64,000 nt of DNA from Jeotgalibacillus aurantiacus. Lineage in GTDB: Bacteria; Bacillota; Bacilli; Bacillales; Jeotgalibacillaceae. Under the pieces are notes generated by a model, which saw only the letters and a program-made list of their open reading frames with translations, did not search any database and was not told the origin of the DNA. The translations under genes were made by a program, and so were the position numbers. The stretch spans positions 1 through 64,000 of the forward strand of contig NZ_JACNMS010000007.1 of the NCBI RefSeq assembly GCF_020595125.1, given 5' to 3'. Positions 54,397-62,372 of this stretch are shown piece after piece (within the stretch, counting starts at the first letter, position 1; every line of letters begins with the position of its first letter).

Positions 54397-54419
54397 GTCA
54401 TACACTCCTCGCTGTTAAG

Positions 54420-55187
54420 TCAGATGATGTTCCATTCTGCTAATGAGTTGATTGAGTAAGTAGGCTGAAGTTCTTTCGTTTCCAGCAGGCTTTTAGGTGA
54501 AACGCCTGTATGAACCATCAATGTGTCCATGCCGGTATTGAAGCCTGCCTGAATGTCTGTATCATAATTGTCTCCCACCATCACGACTTCTTCTTTAGGC
54601 AGTCCAAGTACATGAAGTGCCTGTTCCATAATGACAGCTTCAGGCTTACCGATAAACATCGGTTCCGTTTGAGTAGAAACAGCAATCACCGAAGTCAGTG
54701 ATCCGTTACCTGGAAGGAGACCGCGTTCAGTCGGGATCGCAATATCTCCATTTGTAGAAATAAATTTCGCGCCGCCTCTGACAGCCAGGCAGCCGAGCGC
54801 CAGTTTTTCATACGTAATTTCCCGGTCAAGCCCGACTACAACGTAATCAGGATTTTCGTCTTTAATCGTCAAACCCTTGTCTGTCAGCGCTTGGCGAATA
54901 CCGTCTCCGCCAATCACATAGACAGATGCATCCGACTTTTCCCGGGAAATAACGGAGGCTGTAGCTAATGATGTCGTAAATACCTGCTCCGGCTCAGCGG
55001 GTACATCAAAACCTTTTAAGTGAGCTGCAACCTGCTCCTGTGTTTTTGAAGAATTATTCGTTACAAATAAATAAGGAATGCCTTTATCCTTCAATTTTTT
55101 CACAAAATCAACAGCTTCCGGAATCGCTTCCGTCCCTCTGTACATTGTTCCATCAAGATCAATTAAATATCCTTTATACTGCTTCAT
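54420..55187 (-). CDS. yutF: HAD-IIA sugar-phosphate phosphatase family protein (YutF, NagD-like)
   Basis: 255 residues. HAD motif I LIDLDGTMYRG, motif II VTNNSS, type IIA cap, motif III/IV MVGDNYDTDIQAGFNTGM. It hydrolyses small phosphate esters. GGAAG before the ATG. Confidence 0.93.
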   Translation of the reverse strand: MKQYKGYLIDLDGTMYRGTEAIPEAVDFVKKLKDKGIPYLFVTNNSSKTQEQVAAHLKGFDVPAEPEQVFTTSLATASVISREKSDASVYVIGGDGIRQALTDKGLTIKDENPDYVVVGLDREITYEKLALGCLAVRGGAKFISTNGDIAIPTERGLLPGNGSLTSVIAVSTQTEPMFIGKPEAVIMEQALHVLGLPKEEVVMVGDNYDTDIQAGFNTGMDTLMVHTGVSPKSLLETKELQPTYSINSLAEWNII

Positions 55188-55250
55188 TGTCTACTTCCTT
55201 TCAATCCATAAAAAAGAACCTATCCCAGTCGGAATAGAGCCCTTTTTAGC

Positions 55251-55688
55251 TTAATTTCTAAATGCTGAAACGGGGCCAAGCTCATTTGTCAGATAATCGC
55301 GTACAGCTGGTGCAAACGCCTGAAGTTCAGATAGATGATTTCTCAAGGTCTCCTCAAGGTGACTGTGTGACAGGGTTGTAAACTCCTGTACGAGCAGCTT
55401 CCTCAGCTGAATGACCTTTACAAGTGGAGGCTTCATGTCAGGTGTGATGACTTTCTCATCCTCTAAAATCTCAATAATATCCTCATAACTGCCCGGATCT
55501 CTCATAATAAACCCGTCAATCATCGAATTCCCAACATCAATGATGGATTCAATAATTACGTGGGTACAGCGCTCAAGCGCAAGCTCTGAAAGACGGGTCG
55601 ACCAGGATGTCTGTGCCTCAAAAAAAGCAATCTGTTCCTCCATATAAGAAAGCGTCGCATGAATCGTCTCGCGGTCAACAAAATACAT
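55251..55688 (-). CDS. yutE: DUF86/HepT-like protein (YutE)
   Basis: 145 residues, all-helical: DRETIHATLSYMEEQIAFFE, ALERCTHVIIESIIDVGNSM, VIQLRKLLVQEFTTLSHSHLEE. It is related to HepT toxins of minimal-nucleotidyltransferase pairs, but there is no MNT partner and the RNase R-x4-6-H motif is not evident, so probably a housekeeping homologue. ATG at 55688 is spaced from GGAG better than the GTG at 55697. Confidence 0.88.
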   Translation of the reverse strand: MYFVDRETIHATLSYMEEQIAFFEAQTSWSTRLSELALERCTHVIIESIIDVGNSMIDGFIMRDPGSYEDIIEILEDEKVITPDMKPPLVKVIQLRKLLVQEFTTLSHSHLEETLRNHLSELQAFAPAVRDYLTNELGPVSAFRN

Positions 55689-55808
55689 TTTTCTCACGCT
55701 CCATTTTACAACTTATACTCCTAGTGTACCATATAAAACGGCGAACTTTGGCATGCGGACTGTTAATCGGTATAATGGAAACAGAATTCTGCCACTGGAG
55801 GTTTTATT

Positions 55809-56078
55809 ATGAACGAACGTTTTTACCTTTATGATGATACAGAAGAAACCAAAACGCGATTTGTCAGCTTTATGGGCGAAAACCAGCGCTTTGATCTTGC
55901 CATTATGTATTCAGACCGCTACTACGGAAAAGCAGTCGTCTTTGATATTCAGGGAAGTCGATTCGCCATTCTGGGTCAGGACGACCTTGATGAACCCGGC
56001 TACCTCGAACATGCCTATCAGATCTCAGAAGAAGATGCATCAGAAATGCGCGACTTTCTCCAGGAAGTCATCCGCTGA
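55809..56078 (+). CDS. DUF3055 (SAV0927-like) cytosolic protein
   Basis: 89 residues, acidic, no membrane segment: YLYDDTEETKTRFVSFMGE and FAILGQDDLDEPGYLEHAY. Family assignment from memory; function unknown. ACTGGAGG precedes the ATG by 8-9 nt. The hairpin downstream contains the ribosome binding site of the next gene. Confidence 0.8.
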   Translation: MNERFYLYDDTEETKTRFVSFMGENQRFDLAIMYSDRYYGKAVVFDIQGSRFAILGQDDLDEPGYLEHAYQISEEDASEMRDFLQEVIR

Positions 56079-56090
56079 ATAAAAACACAC

Positions 56091-56126
56091 AACCTCCTCC
56101 ACACTAGATGCAGAGGAGGTTTTTAT
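56091..56126 (+). promoter_or_regulatory. Hairpin that both resembles a terminator and sequesters a ribosome binding site
   Basis: AACCTCCTC (56091-56099) pairs with GAGGAGGTT (56113-56121), then TTTATATG with the start codon at 56127. The GAGGAGG Shine-Dalgarno is wholly in the stem. Confidence 0.65.
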
Positions 56127-56354
56127 ATGAAACAATACAGCGACTTTTCAAACGTCGAAGTCCAGCGTGAATACCTGACCGTCGAAACACTGCCCGAAGG
56201 CCCATACGGCGCACCACGCGGCAAATATTCCATCGTCAAAAATAAAAGCGGCCCATGGCTACCCGGACAGCGCTACTACAGCGCCTTCAACTACGAAAAC
56301 AAAGGGCTCCACAAACACATACCACGCCTAGATCCCGGAGCTCATAAGCCTTAA
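56127..56354 (+). CDS. Hypothetical protein, 75 residues
   Basis: Basic, Tyr/Gly/Pro-rich, cytoplasmic (VQREYLTVETLPEGPYGAPR; GPWLPGQRYYSAFNYENKGLH). I think small conserved Bacillales proteins of this kind exist, but I do not recall a name. Ribosome binding site GAGGAGG lies in a hairpin stem (previous entry). Confidence 0.75.
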   Translation: MKQYSDFSNVEVQREYLTVETLPEGPYGAPRGKYSIVKNKSGPWLPGQRYYSAFNYENKGLHKHIPRLDPGAHKP

Positions 56355-56381
56355 ACCGGTAAATTTTGATCATAGATTAGA

Positions 56382-56436
56382 GGGCTCGAATCATCCGTAG
56401 ACTCCTGTGGCTGAAAGCGACAGGTGAGTCGAGCCC
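56382..56436 (+). repeat. Mini palindromic element (copy 10)
   Basis: 55 bp: GGGCTCGAATCATCC, GTAGACTCCTGTGGCTGAAAG, GCGACAGGTGAGTCGAGCCC. The left half is intact up to GCGACAGGTGAG and then joins the right end at GAGTCGAGCCC; the GGTGAG/GATGAG similarity suggests deletion by slippage. Confidence 0.85.
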
Positions 56437-56488
56437 GGTTTTTTACTCTCTATAAAAACAACAGGAATGAAGTTTTATATCACACGAA

Positions 56489-56603
56489 GGGCCGGACTCA
56501 TCCGTAGACTCCTGCGGCAGTGAAGCGACAGGTGAGACAGCGTAGTGCGTAGCACTAGCTGGCTCACCGCGCGGCCGCGGAAAGCGAAGGATGAGTCCGG
56601 CCC
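56489..56603 (+). repeat. Palindromic element, A-only form (copy 11)
   Basis: 115 bp, perfect 15-bp ends GGGCCGGACTCATCC/GGATGAGTCCGGCCC followed by GGTTTG. Core as in copy 9 with CGTAGTGCGTAGCACTAG in place of CGTAGCGCGAAGCGCAAG. Confidence 0.93.
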
Positions 56604-56613
56604 GGTTTGTAAA

Positions 56614-56895
56614 CTACTTCTTAACCGCAACCTTTTTCACAATAAAATAAGGACAACCAAAATTACAATGCTCATACAAATAATCCTTCACCGTCGAAAT
56701 CTTCGTATCAAACGACGACTTCTGGTTCTGATCATCAAAAAAACCCTTCAACCGGAGCTGTCCATATCCCCAGTCGCCTACTATGTAATCATACTTATGA
56801 AGAATCTCACTATATCTGCCCTCAAACGCTTCCTCATTAAAGCCTTCGCGGTACTCCTCAATAATCTCATACTGATGATTATAAATCGTAATCAT
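56614..56895 (-). CDS. yutD: YutD family protein (DUF1027)
   Basis: 93 residues; hallmark YDYIVGDWGYGQLRLKGFFDD and FNEEAFEGRYSEILHKYDYI. Function unknown, conserved in Firmicutes. ATG with AGGAGTGGTGGATA upstream. Three copies or parts of the palindromic family lie within 300 bp. Confidence 0.92.
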   Translation of the reverse strand: MITIYNHQYEIIEEYREGFNEEAFEGRYSEILHKYDYIVGDWGYGQLRLKGFFDDQNQKSSFDTKISTVKDYLYEHCNFGCPYFIVKKVAVKK

Positions 56896-57009
56896 TATCC
56901 ACCACTCCTGAATTTGTCTCTTCCTCCATTATACATGACAAAACCATCTTTTCCTAAGTAAAATCTCACGCTTTGTACATACTAACCATTAAAAACAGAG
57001 GTGCTTAAA

Positions 57010-57180
57010 ATGAGTAAAACCGCCATCCTATTCCTGACAGCTTTAATACTTGCAGCCTGCTCCCAGCCTGAACCACCTGAAGCAGCAGAAAATATAAAAC
57101 CACAAGCAACCGAAACCATGCACCTTGCGCCTGCTGCACCTGAAACGGATCACGAATCCGGGGAAACGTCCCAAAGATAG
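57010..57180 (+). CDS. Short lipoprotein, 56 residues (YutC position)
   Basis: MSKTAILFLTALILAAC: signal peptide and lipobox LAAC with Cys17, then a 39-residue Pro/Glu/Ala-rich tail without a folded domain. AGAGGTG 6 nt before the ATG. In B. subtilis the lipoprotein gene yutC, clearly longer, lies between yutD and lipA; this may be a shortened or unrelated counterpart. Confidence 0.75.
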   Translation: MSKTAILFLTALILAACSQPEPPEAAENIKPQATETMHLAPAAPETDHESGETSQR

Positions 57181-57186
57181 CAGATA

Positions 57187-57240
57187 CAAAAAAAGAGTGA
57201 AACATCCCTCTGCCATCAGAGTTCTGTTACACTCTTTATC
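57187..57240. terminator. Terminator between the lipoprotein and lipA
   Basis: AAAGAGTG(A)AACA ... TGTT(A)CACTCTTT imperfect stem with a large loop. Confidence 0.7.
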
Positions 57241-57244
57241 AAAC

Positions 57245-58165
57245 TTACTCGTTATCCTGTAATTCTCCCTGTGCCTGGCGTTCACGCGATGCAGCATTAA
57301 CCTGCTCATCTGCATGATACGAAGAACGGACAAGCGGCCCGGCTTCACAATGCTTAAATCCTTTATCCATGGCAATTTTGCGCAATTTACCGAATTCAAG
57401 CGGTGTATAGTATTTAATAACTGGAAGATGCTTACGTGTTGGCTGCAGATACTGACCGATTGTCATAATATCCACATCATGTGCACGTAAATCATCCATC
57501 GTCTGAATGATTTCTTCCTCTGTTTCACCTAATCCAATCATTAAACTCGACTTCGTTGGAATATCAGGCTGCAATTCTTTTGAGCGCTTCAGCAGTTCAA
57601 GAGAACGGTGATACTTTGCACGCGCACGCACTCTAGGCGTCAGACGTTCAACCGTTTCGATGTTATGGTTAAGTATATCAGGACGTGCATCCATAAGCGT
57701 TTGAATGTTTTCGTAAATGCCACCCATGTCAGATGGAAGGACTTCAATCGTCGTAAAAGGATTTTTTCTCTTAATAGCACGGACCGTTTCAGCAAATACG
57801 GCTGCACCGCCATCCTTCAAATCATCACGGGCTACAGCAGTAATAACGGCATGCTTTAAATTCATCAGCTTAACTGAATCCGCTACGCGTTCCGGCTCAG
57901 CCAGATCAAGCTCTGTCGGAAGGCCTGTTTTGATTGCACAAAAACGGCATGCACGTGTACAAACATCTCCAAGAATCATAAATGTTGCGGTTCTTCTCTC
58001 GCCCCAGCACTCATGAATATTCGGGCACCGTGCCTCTTCACATACGGTGTGGAGATTTTTCTCACGCATCATTTTCTTTAATCCTGTATAACTTTCATTC
58101 GTGTTCAGCTTAATTTTCAGCCACTCCGGCTTTCTGAGGAGGCCGTCCTTCGTCGTTGTACTCAT
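57245..58165 (-). CDS. lipA: Lipoyl synthase
   Basis: 306 residues, radical SAM enzyme inserting two sulfurs into octanoyl-lipoyl domains. Auxiliary cluster [12 protein letters not shown] near residue 45-60, radical SAM motif CTRACRFC near 75. ATG at 58165 follows GGAGG by 9 nt; the open frame is 7 codons longer. Context with yutI and yutM (Fe-S assembly) is the B. subtilis yut order. Confidence 0.97.
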   Translation of the reverse strand: MSTTTKDGLLRKPEWLKIKLNTNESYTGLKKMMREKNLHTVCEEARCPNIHECWGERRTATFMILGDVCTRACRFCAIKTGLPTELDLAEPERVADSVKLMNLKHAVITAVARDDLKDGGAAVFAETVRAIKRKNPFTTIEVLPSDMGGIYENIQTLMDARPDILNHNIETVERLTPRVRARAKYHRSLELLKRSKELQPDIPTKSSLMIGLGETEEEIIQTMDDLRAHDVDIMTIGQYLQPTRKHLPVIKYYTPLEFGKLRKIAMDKGFKHCEAGPLVRSSYHADEQVNAASRERQAQGELQDNE

Positions 58166-58329
58166 TCCCACTTTCCTCCATTTCAAGGTTTACTTCTATA
58201 TAACAGGAGTTCAATAATCACTAGTACAGAACCTATTTACAGTCACTTTATCACACTAAAAAGATCATCACAAGAGGATGTCGTCAGAAAAAGTGTATGC
58301 GTTATCAGGACAGCCTCATGAAACCCTAA

Positions 58330-58366
58330 AAGAAAAAAGCCTGCAGCAGATCGCTACAGGCTTTTC
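58330..58366 (-). terminator. Terminator of the metP-metS-type operon
   Basis: AAAAGCCTG ... CAGGCTTTT with T-run on the minus strand. Confidence 0.88.
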
Positions 58367-58375
58367 ATCAGTGAA

Positions 58376-58483
58376 TTACACTTCTTTTTTTGATTTACTT
58401 ACTGCATTTACAATACTGGCTGCGAGTCCGCCCCAAAGGAGGACAATACCAACAACCATCATAAAAATCGCACTGCCTGTCAT
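58376..58483 (-). CDS. metS: Small subunit of NSS amino acid transporter (MetS-like)
   Basis: 35 residues, one membrane helix: MTGSAIFMMVVGIVLLWGGL then AASIVNAVSKSKKEV. It matches the MetS-type small subunit that Corynebacterium glutamicum MetPS needs for methionine and alanine uptake. Perfect AAAGGAGG upstream, overlapping the end of the large-subunit gene (15 nt between ORFs), so coupled. Easily overlooked by annotation. Confidence 0.88.
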   Translation of the reverse strand: MTGSAIFMMVVGIVLLWGGLAASIVNAVSKSKKEV

Positions 58484-58498
58484 ATTCAACTACCTCCT

Positions 58499-60022
58499 TT
58501 AGTCTTTGTCCGGAAGCTCAACAGGTGTTGAACGGCTCCATTTTCCAAGTGAGAACAAGAGACCTACAACAAGCGCTCCTACAGCTACAGATACACCACC
58601 AGCTAAGATAAAGTCTGTCGCATATCCTTCGTAGTTTCCTGTGTCATTATCAAACTGCTGAAGAATATTCTGAGCAAGTAGCTGGAACATCATAAAACCA
58701 AGTACAATTGGCGTAACGATTCCAAGACAGATTTTCCACCAGCCGCCAAGACGGATTTGAGAAGTCAGGTTTGCATGGTCTCGAAGCAGATCTGCTTTTC
58801 GAAGAATCCATATAACCATTACGACTTCTACCAGGCCGACTGCTGCTACACCAAACTGGTTGATAAAGTAGTCAGCTACGTCCAGGAAGTACAATCCACC
58901 CTGAGTGGCGAACAGAACAGAAATAAGTGCTGCAAGTCCACCGCCAAATAAAATGGCCATGTTACGGGATACACCGAACTTCTCTGTGATACCTGCTACA
59001 TACGTTTCTGTAATAGACATGAGTGAAGTTAGTCCTGCTAACGTCAATGATAAAAAGAATAGAGCACCGAAAAGCCCGTTTAAGCCCGGAAGCTGATTAA
59101 TGATCTGCGGGAATACAACAAATGCAAGTCCAACTCCTGCAGTCGCAACTTCTGAGACAGGAACGTCTAGCTGAGACGCCATATATCCAAGTGCTGCGAA
59201 TACCCCGATTCCTGCTAGAAGCTCAAAGCCAGAGTTCGCAAAACCTGTAATGAAGGCGTTATTCGTGATATCTGATTTTTTTGGCAGATAACTTGAATAA
59301 GTAATCATGATCGCAAAAGCAATCGATAAACTGAAGAAAATATGACCGTATGCGGCTACCCAGACATCCGGATCAAGTATGTTTTCAAAATTCGGCTGGA
59401 AGAAAGCGTTCAGGCCTTCAGTAGCGCCTTCAAGTGTTACTGCACGAATTACAATAATTAAGAATAAGATCACAAGCGTTGGAATAAAAATGCGGTTCGC
59501 ATACTCAATTCCTTTTTTAACACCAGCTACAAGAATACCAAGTGTGATAACCCAAACGAGGATAAGCGGAATTAGAATCCCCCATACGATACCACCTGTT
59601 TCACCTGGAGCTACATCAAGCTGTAGAAATTCTCCGAATAAAAATGCCTCTGTGTCCTCACCCCAGGCCTGATTAAACGAAAAGATTGTATAACGCATGG
59701 CCCAGGCAATAATGACGGCGTAATAGGTGGATATCACGAAGGCGACAAATACTCCCCACCATCCTAACCATTCCGCCTTTTTTCCGCTCATACGGAAGAA
59801 TGACAGCGGCGCTGATCCTCTGTACTTATGACCGATGGTGAATTCCATAACAAGAATAGGAATACCGGCAGTTAAGAGTGCAAATAAATATGGAATAAAG
59901 AATGCTCCTCCACCGTTCTCATAAGCAACATACGGAAAACGCCAGATGTTTCCGAGTCCGACTGCAGAACCTACAGCGGCCAAAATAAAGCCGGCACGAG
60001 TTCCCCACTGTTGACGATTCAT
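58499..60022 (-). CDS. NSS-family amino acid transporter, MetP-like
   Basis: 507 residues, 12 helices. NSS signature AGFILAAVGSAVGLGNIWRFPY, HIFFSLSIAFAIMITYSSYL for helix 6. Longer than the NSS protein at 18.8 kb, with a C-terminal tail. Presence of a MetS-like partner predicts Na+-coupled uptake of methionine or alanine; the substrate is inferred only. ATG preceded by a GGGGGG-rich site. Confidence 0.92.
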   Translation of the reverse strand: MNRQQWGTRAGFILAAVGSAVGLGNIWRFPYVAYENGGGAFFIPYLFALLTAGIPILVMEFTIGHKYRGSAPLSFFRMSGKKAEWLGWWGVFVAFVISTYYAVIIAWAMRYTIFSFNQAWGEDTEAFLFGEFLQLDVAPGETGGIVWGILIPLILVWVITLGILVAGVKKGIEYANRIFIPTLVILFLIIVIRAVTLEGATEGLNAFFQPNFENILDPDVWVAAYGHIFFSLSIAFAIMITYSSYLPKKSDITNNAFITGFANSGFELLAGIGVFAALGYMASQLDVPVSEVATAGVGLAFVVFPQIINQLPGLNGLFGALFFLSLTLAGLTSLMSITETYVAGITEKFGVSRNMAILFGGGLAALISVLFATQGGLYFLDVADYFINQFGVAAVGLVEVVMVIWILRKADLLRDHANLTSQIRLGGWWKICLGIVTPIVLGFMMFQLLAQNILQQFDNDTGNYEGYATDFILAGGVSVAVGALVVGLLFSLGKWSRSTPVELPDKD

Positions 60023-60328
60023 CTTTTTCCCCCCAATTAGTTTCTTCCATATTATGCTGGAAGTTTTTATATATTCAGATTATTTCTCATAATCTAAAAA
60101 CAGTATAGCACTTGCTTCCTAAATGTAAAAGCACTATTTTTAAAATTCTGATATTATAGCAAAAAAATTTATTCCCGATTAAAAACCTTGTATTTACAAC
60201 GTTTAGATAAAATACCATGCAATTTTATTCAAAAATTGAATAATGGAAATGAAAAGAACCGCAGTCAGAAAGTCCCGTGTTATATTTCACTCACAACAAC
60301 TGCTTTTAATTGGAAAAACCATAAAAAA
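60023..60328 (-). other. Upstream region of the MetP-like gene
   Basis: 306 nt, very AT-rich. It contains the promoter at 60102-60129 and two leader hairpins (AGATTAT/ATAATCT near 60078-60098 and TTCCA/TGGAA near 60046-60063). No SAM riboswitch or T-box was recognised despite the likely methionine link. Confidence 0.55.
60102..60129 (-). promoter_or_regulatory. Promoter of the MetP-like gene
   Basis: On the minus strand TTTACA (60124-60129), 16-bp spacer, TATACT (60102-60107). Confidence 0.6.
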
Positions 60329-60360
60329 ACTGTTCAGAGAATCCCCTGAACAGTTTCAAA
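60329..60360 (-). terminator. Terminator of the NhaC-family gene
   Basis: AAACTGTTCAG ... CTGAACAGTTT with a T-run on the minus strand. Confidence 0.9.
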
Positions 60361-60364
60361 AAAA

Positions 60365-61987
60365 TTATTTTTCCAAGCTCTCTTCCGCTGAAACCACACG
60401 TGCTTTTTCCGGATTCCGACCCATAATGACAGCAAACAGCACCAGCAATACGATCACTAACCCAAGTGCAAGCCACGTACTACCAGAGAAGCCAAGCAGA
60501 ATATAACCTGCTGCTGCAATCGCAGCACCTGTCACTGCATATGGAATCTGAGTCGTTACGTGATCAATATGATTGCTTCCCGCTCCCGTAGAAGACAGGA
60601 TCGTCGTATCTGAAATCGGTGAACAGTGGTCACCAAACACCGCTCCAGCCAGAACCGCTGCAAGTGCAGGAAGAAGTAACGATACATCTGTCGTTGCTGC
60701 AATCTGACCTGCGATCGGTAGCAGAATACCAAATGATCCCCATGATGTTCCTGTAGAAAATGCCATAATACCGGCAACAAGGAATAACAGTACCGGCAGC
60801 CATCCGATTGGAAGATTGGACTGCTCTACCAAGCCTGCAAGGTAAACACCCGTGCCAAGGCTGTCAATCAAACCAACAATCATCCAGGCAAAGACAAGAA
60901 TATAAATGGCTGGCAGCATTGATTTAACACCTTCTGTTAAGCCTAACACAAACTCAGATCCACCAATCTTACTGGAACGGTTCACCTGACGGATAAACAG
61001 AATAATGGCAACAGCCAGTCCGACCAGTGCACCCCAGACAAGTGATTTTGCTACATCGGTATATTCGAACATCTGTAACAGTGAGGCGGCTTGTCCTGTT
61101 TCATCCTGATACGCCTGAGCACCTGTATACATCATGGATGCAACAGTTCCCACAACAAGCGCAATAATTGGCCAGATTAAATCTCCAACCGTACCATGAC
61201 TTGATGTAGGCAGATCATTTTTTAATTCACCAGGAATGTCTTTATTTTTATCATAGACTTCTCCTGTTTCAATTGCACGATTTTCATGCACACGCATCTG
61301 TCCGAAATCAACACCACGCAGTGCCACAATAAATACGATGCCAAGTGCTGCCCAGACATACAGATTCATCGGCACCATCTGAATAAATGCTGAGAACGCT
61401 GTGTATTCCGTAATAGAGTGTGTCGCTAAAATTCCTCCGATTACGGCAATGATGTAGGCGCCCCAGCTTGATACAGGGGATACAACACAGACAGGAGCTG
61501 CAGTTGAGTCAATCAGATAAGCAAGCTTCGCCCGTGATACACGGTGGCGGTCTGTAATCGGACGGGCCACCTGTCCTACAGCAAGACTGTTAAAGTAATC
61601 ATCGATAAAGATGATTACCCCAAGACAAGCTGTAACAAGCTGGGCCCCTGCACGCGTTTTCACGCGCTTCATTGCCCACTCCCCGAACGCTCTTGCTCCA
61701 CCTGAAATATTAATAAATGCTGTAATCACACCAAGTATAAGTAAGAATAGCATGATAAAGATATTCCAAAGATTCAGCGCACCCGGTTCACCATCAGAAC
61801 CATATTCCCAAAATACGCCGCTGAACGACATCCATAATTCCTGAAGCGTTCCAACCGGAGAAAAGCTTGTCAACAGCAATGCCGCTGCAACAATCCCTGC
61901 CCCGAGTGATAATAAAACTCGCCGAGTCAGTACAACCATTAAAATCGCAATAATCGGCGGTAAAAGTGATAACCATGAACCTTCCAT
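60365..61987 (-). CDS. NhaC-family transporter, probable lysine transporter
   Basis: 540 residues, about 12 helices. NhaC-superfamily hallmarks: GVIIFIDDYFNSLAVGQVAR, DSTAAPVCVVSPVSSWGAYI and GAVFGDHCSPISDTTILSST. Sequence alone says Na+/H+ antiporter family. The lysine riboswitch in its leader indicates lysine as substrate, as proposed for other L-box controlled NhaC-like genes. ATG at 61987 with GAGGAGGG 8 nt upstream; the open frame runs back into the leader but is not used. Confidence 0.92.
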   Translation of the reverse strand: MEGSWLSLLPPIIAILMVVLTRRVLLSLGAGIVAAALLLTSFSPVGTLQELWMSFSGVFWEYGSDGEPGALNLWNIFIMLFLLILGVITAFINISGGARAFGEWAMKRVKTRAGAQLVTACLGVIIFIDDYFNSLAVGQVARPITDRHRVSRAKLAYLIDSTAAPVCVVSPVSSWGAYIIAVIGGILATHSITEYTAFSAFIQMVPMNLYVWAALGIVFIVALRGVDFGQMRVHENRAIETGEVYDKNKDIPGELKNDLPTSSHGTVGDLIWPIIALVVGTVASMMYTGAQAYQDETGQAASLLQMFEYTDVAKSLVWGALVGLAVAIILFIRQVNRSSKIGGSEFVLGLTEGVKSMLPAIYILVFAWMIVGLIDSLGTGVYLAGLVEQSNLPIGWLPVLLFLVAGIMAFSTGTSWGSFGILLPIAGQIAATTDVSLLLPALAAVLAGAVFGDHCSPISDTTILSSTGAGSNHIDHVTTQIPYAVTGAAIAAAGYILLGFSGSTWLALGLVIVLLVLFAVIMGRNPEKARVVSAEESLEK

Positions 61988-62044
61988 AATATTCCCTCCT
62001 CTATTGTTTGATAGGGTAAGTAATGAGGCAAAATCGTAAAAAAC

Positions 62045-62083
62045 GCAAAAAAGGGCAATGATAGAGGACTCTACCATTACCCT
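62045..62083 (-). terminator. Riboswitch expression-platform terminator
   Basis: On the minus strand AGGGTAATGGTAGAG pairs with CTCTATCATTGCCCT, then TTTTTT. It lies between the lysine aptamer and the NhaC gene, about 60 nt before the start codon. Confidence 0.9.
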
Positions 62084-62305
62084 TGTATGTGTCAGTAATG
62101 TTATGCTCCATCACGATCTGTAGCTCCTCAACCCGCAAAAACGTTGTGTTTCTGCGGCAAGAGAGTGTTATCCCTATTAAAGATAACCCCAATGATAAAA
62201 CCTTTGACCGATTATTACCATTTCGGCAGACATCCCCTTTCACCTGTGATCAACGTTGTCATCCTCACACAGCTTACTCTTGAATACTGCACCTCTACCC
62301 CATCG
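62084..62305 (-). ncRNA. Lysine riboswitch (L-box) aptamer
   Basis: The minus strand shows the L-box core: AGAGGTGCAG near the 5' end, GAGTAAGCTG, GGATGACAACGTTGATCAC, AGGTGAAAGGGGATGTCTGC, CGAAATGG, GGGGTTATC, and closing ACTGACAC near the 3' end. The aptamer is followed by a terminator and its leader begins at a good promoter. Lysine binding should favour the terminator and shut down the transporter gene. Confidence 0.88.
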
Positions 62306-62340
62306 GATTATGATGTGGTGATTATTCATTTTACTAGCCT

Positions 62341-62369
62341 ACTATAGCAGGATTTCATTTCGATTTCAA
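62341..62369 (-). promoter_or_regulatory. Promoter of the lysine riboswitch-NhaC unit
   Basis: On the minus strand TTGAAA (62364-62369), 17-bp spacer, TATAGT (62341-62346). Its -35 lies 3 nt from the yunB stop codon. Confidence 0.75.
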
Positions 62370-62372
62370 GAC

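Noticed and set aside
55251-55688. HepT-MNT toxin-antitoxin system
   Set aside because: YutE is a DUF86 protein, but no nucleotidyltransferase partner is adjacent and the catalytic RNase motif is not evident.
3734-56603. Palindromic elements as insertion sequences
   Set aside because: They are at most 242 bp, code for nothing, differ in terminal sequence from copy to copy, and show no consistent target duplication at the outer ends.
60023-60328. SAM riboswitch or T-box upstream of the MetP-like gene
   Set aside because: None of the conserved S-box or T-box sequence elements could be found; only simple hairpins are present.
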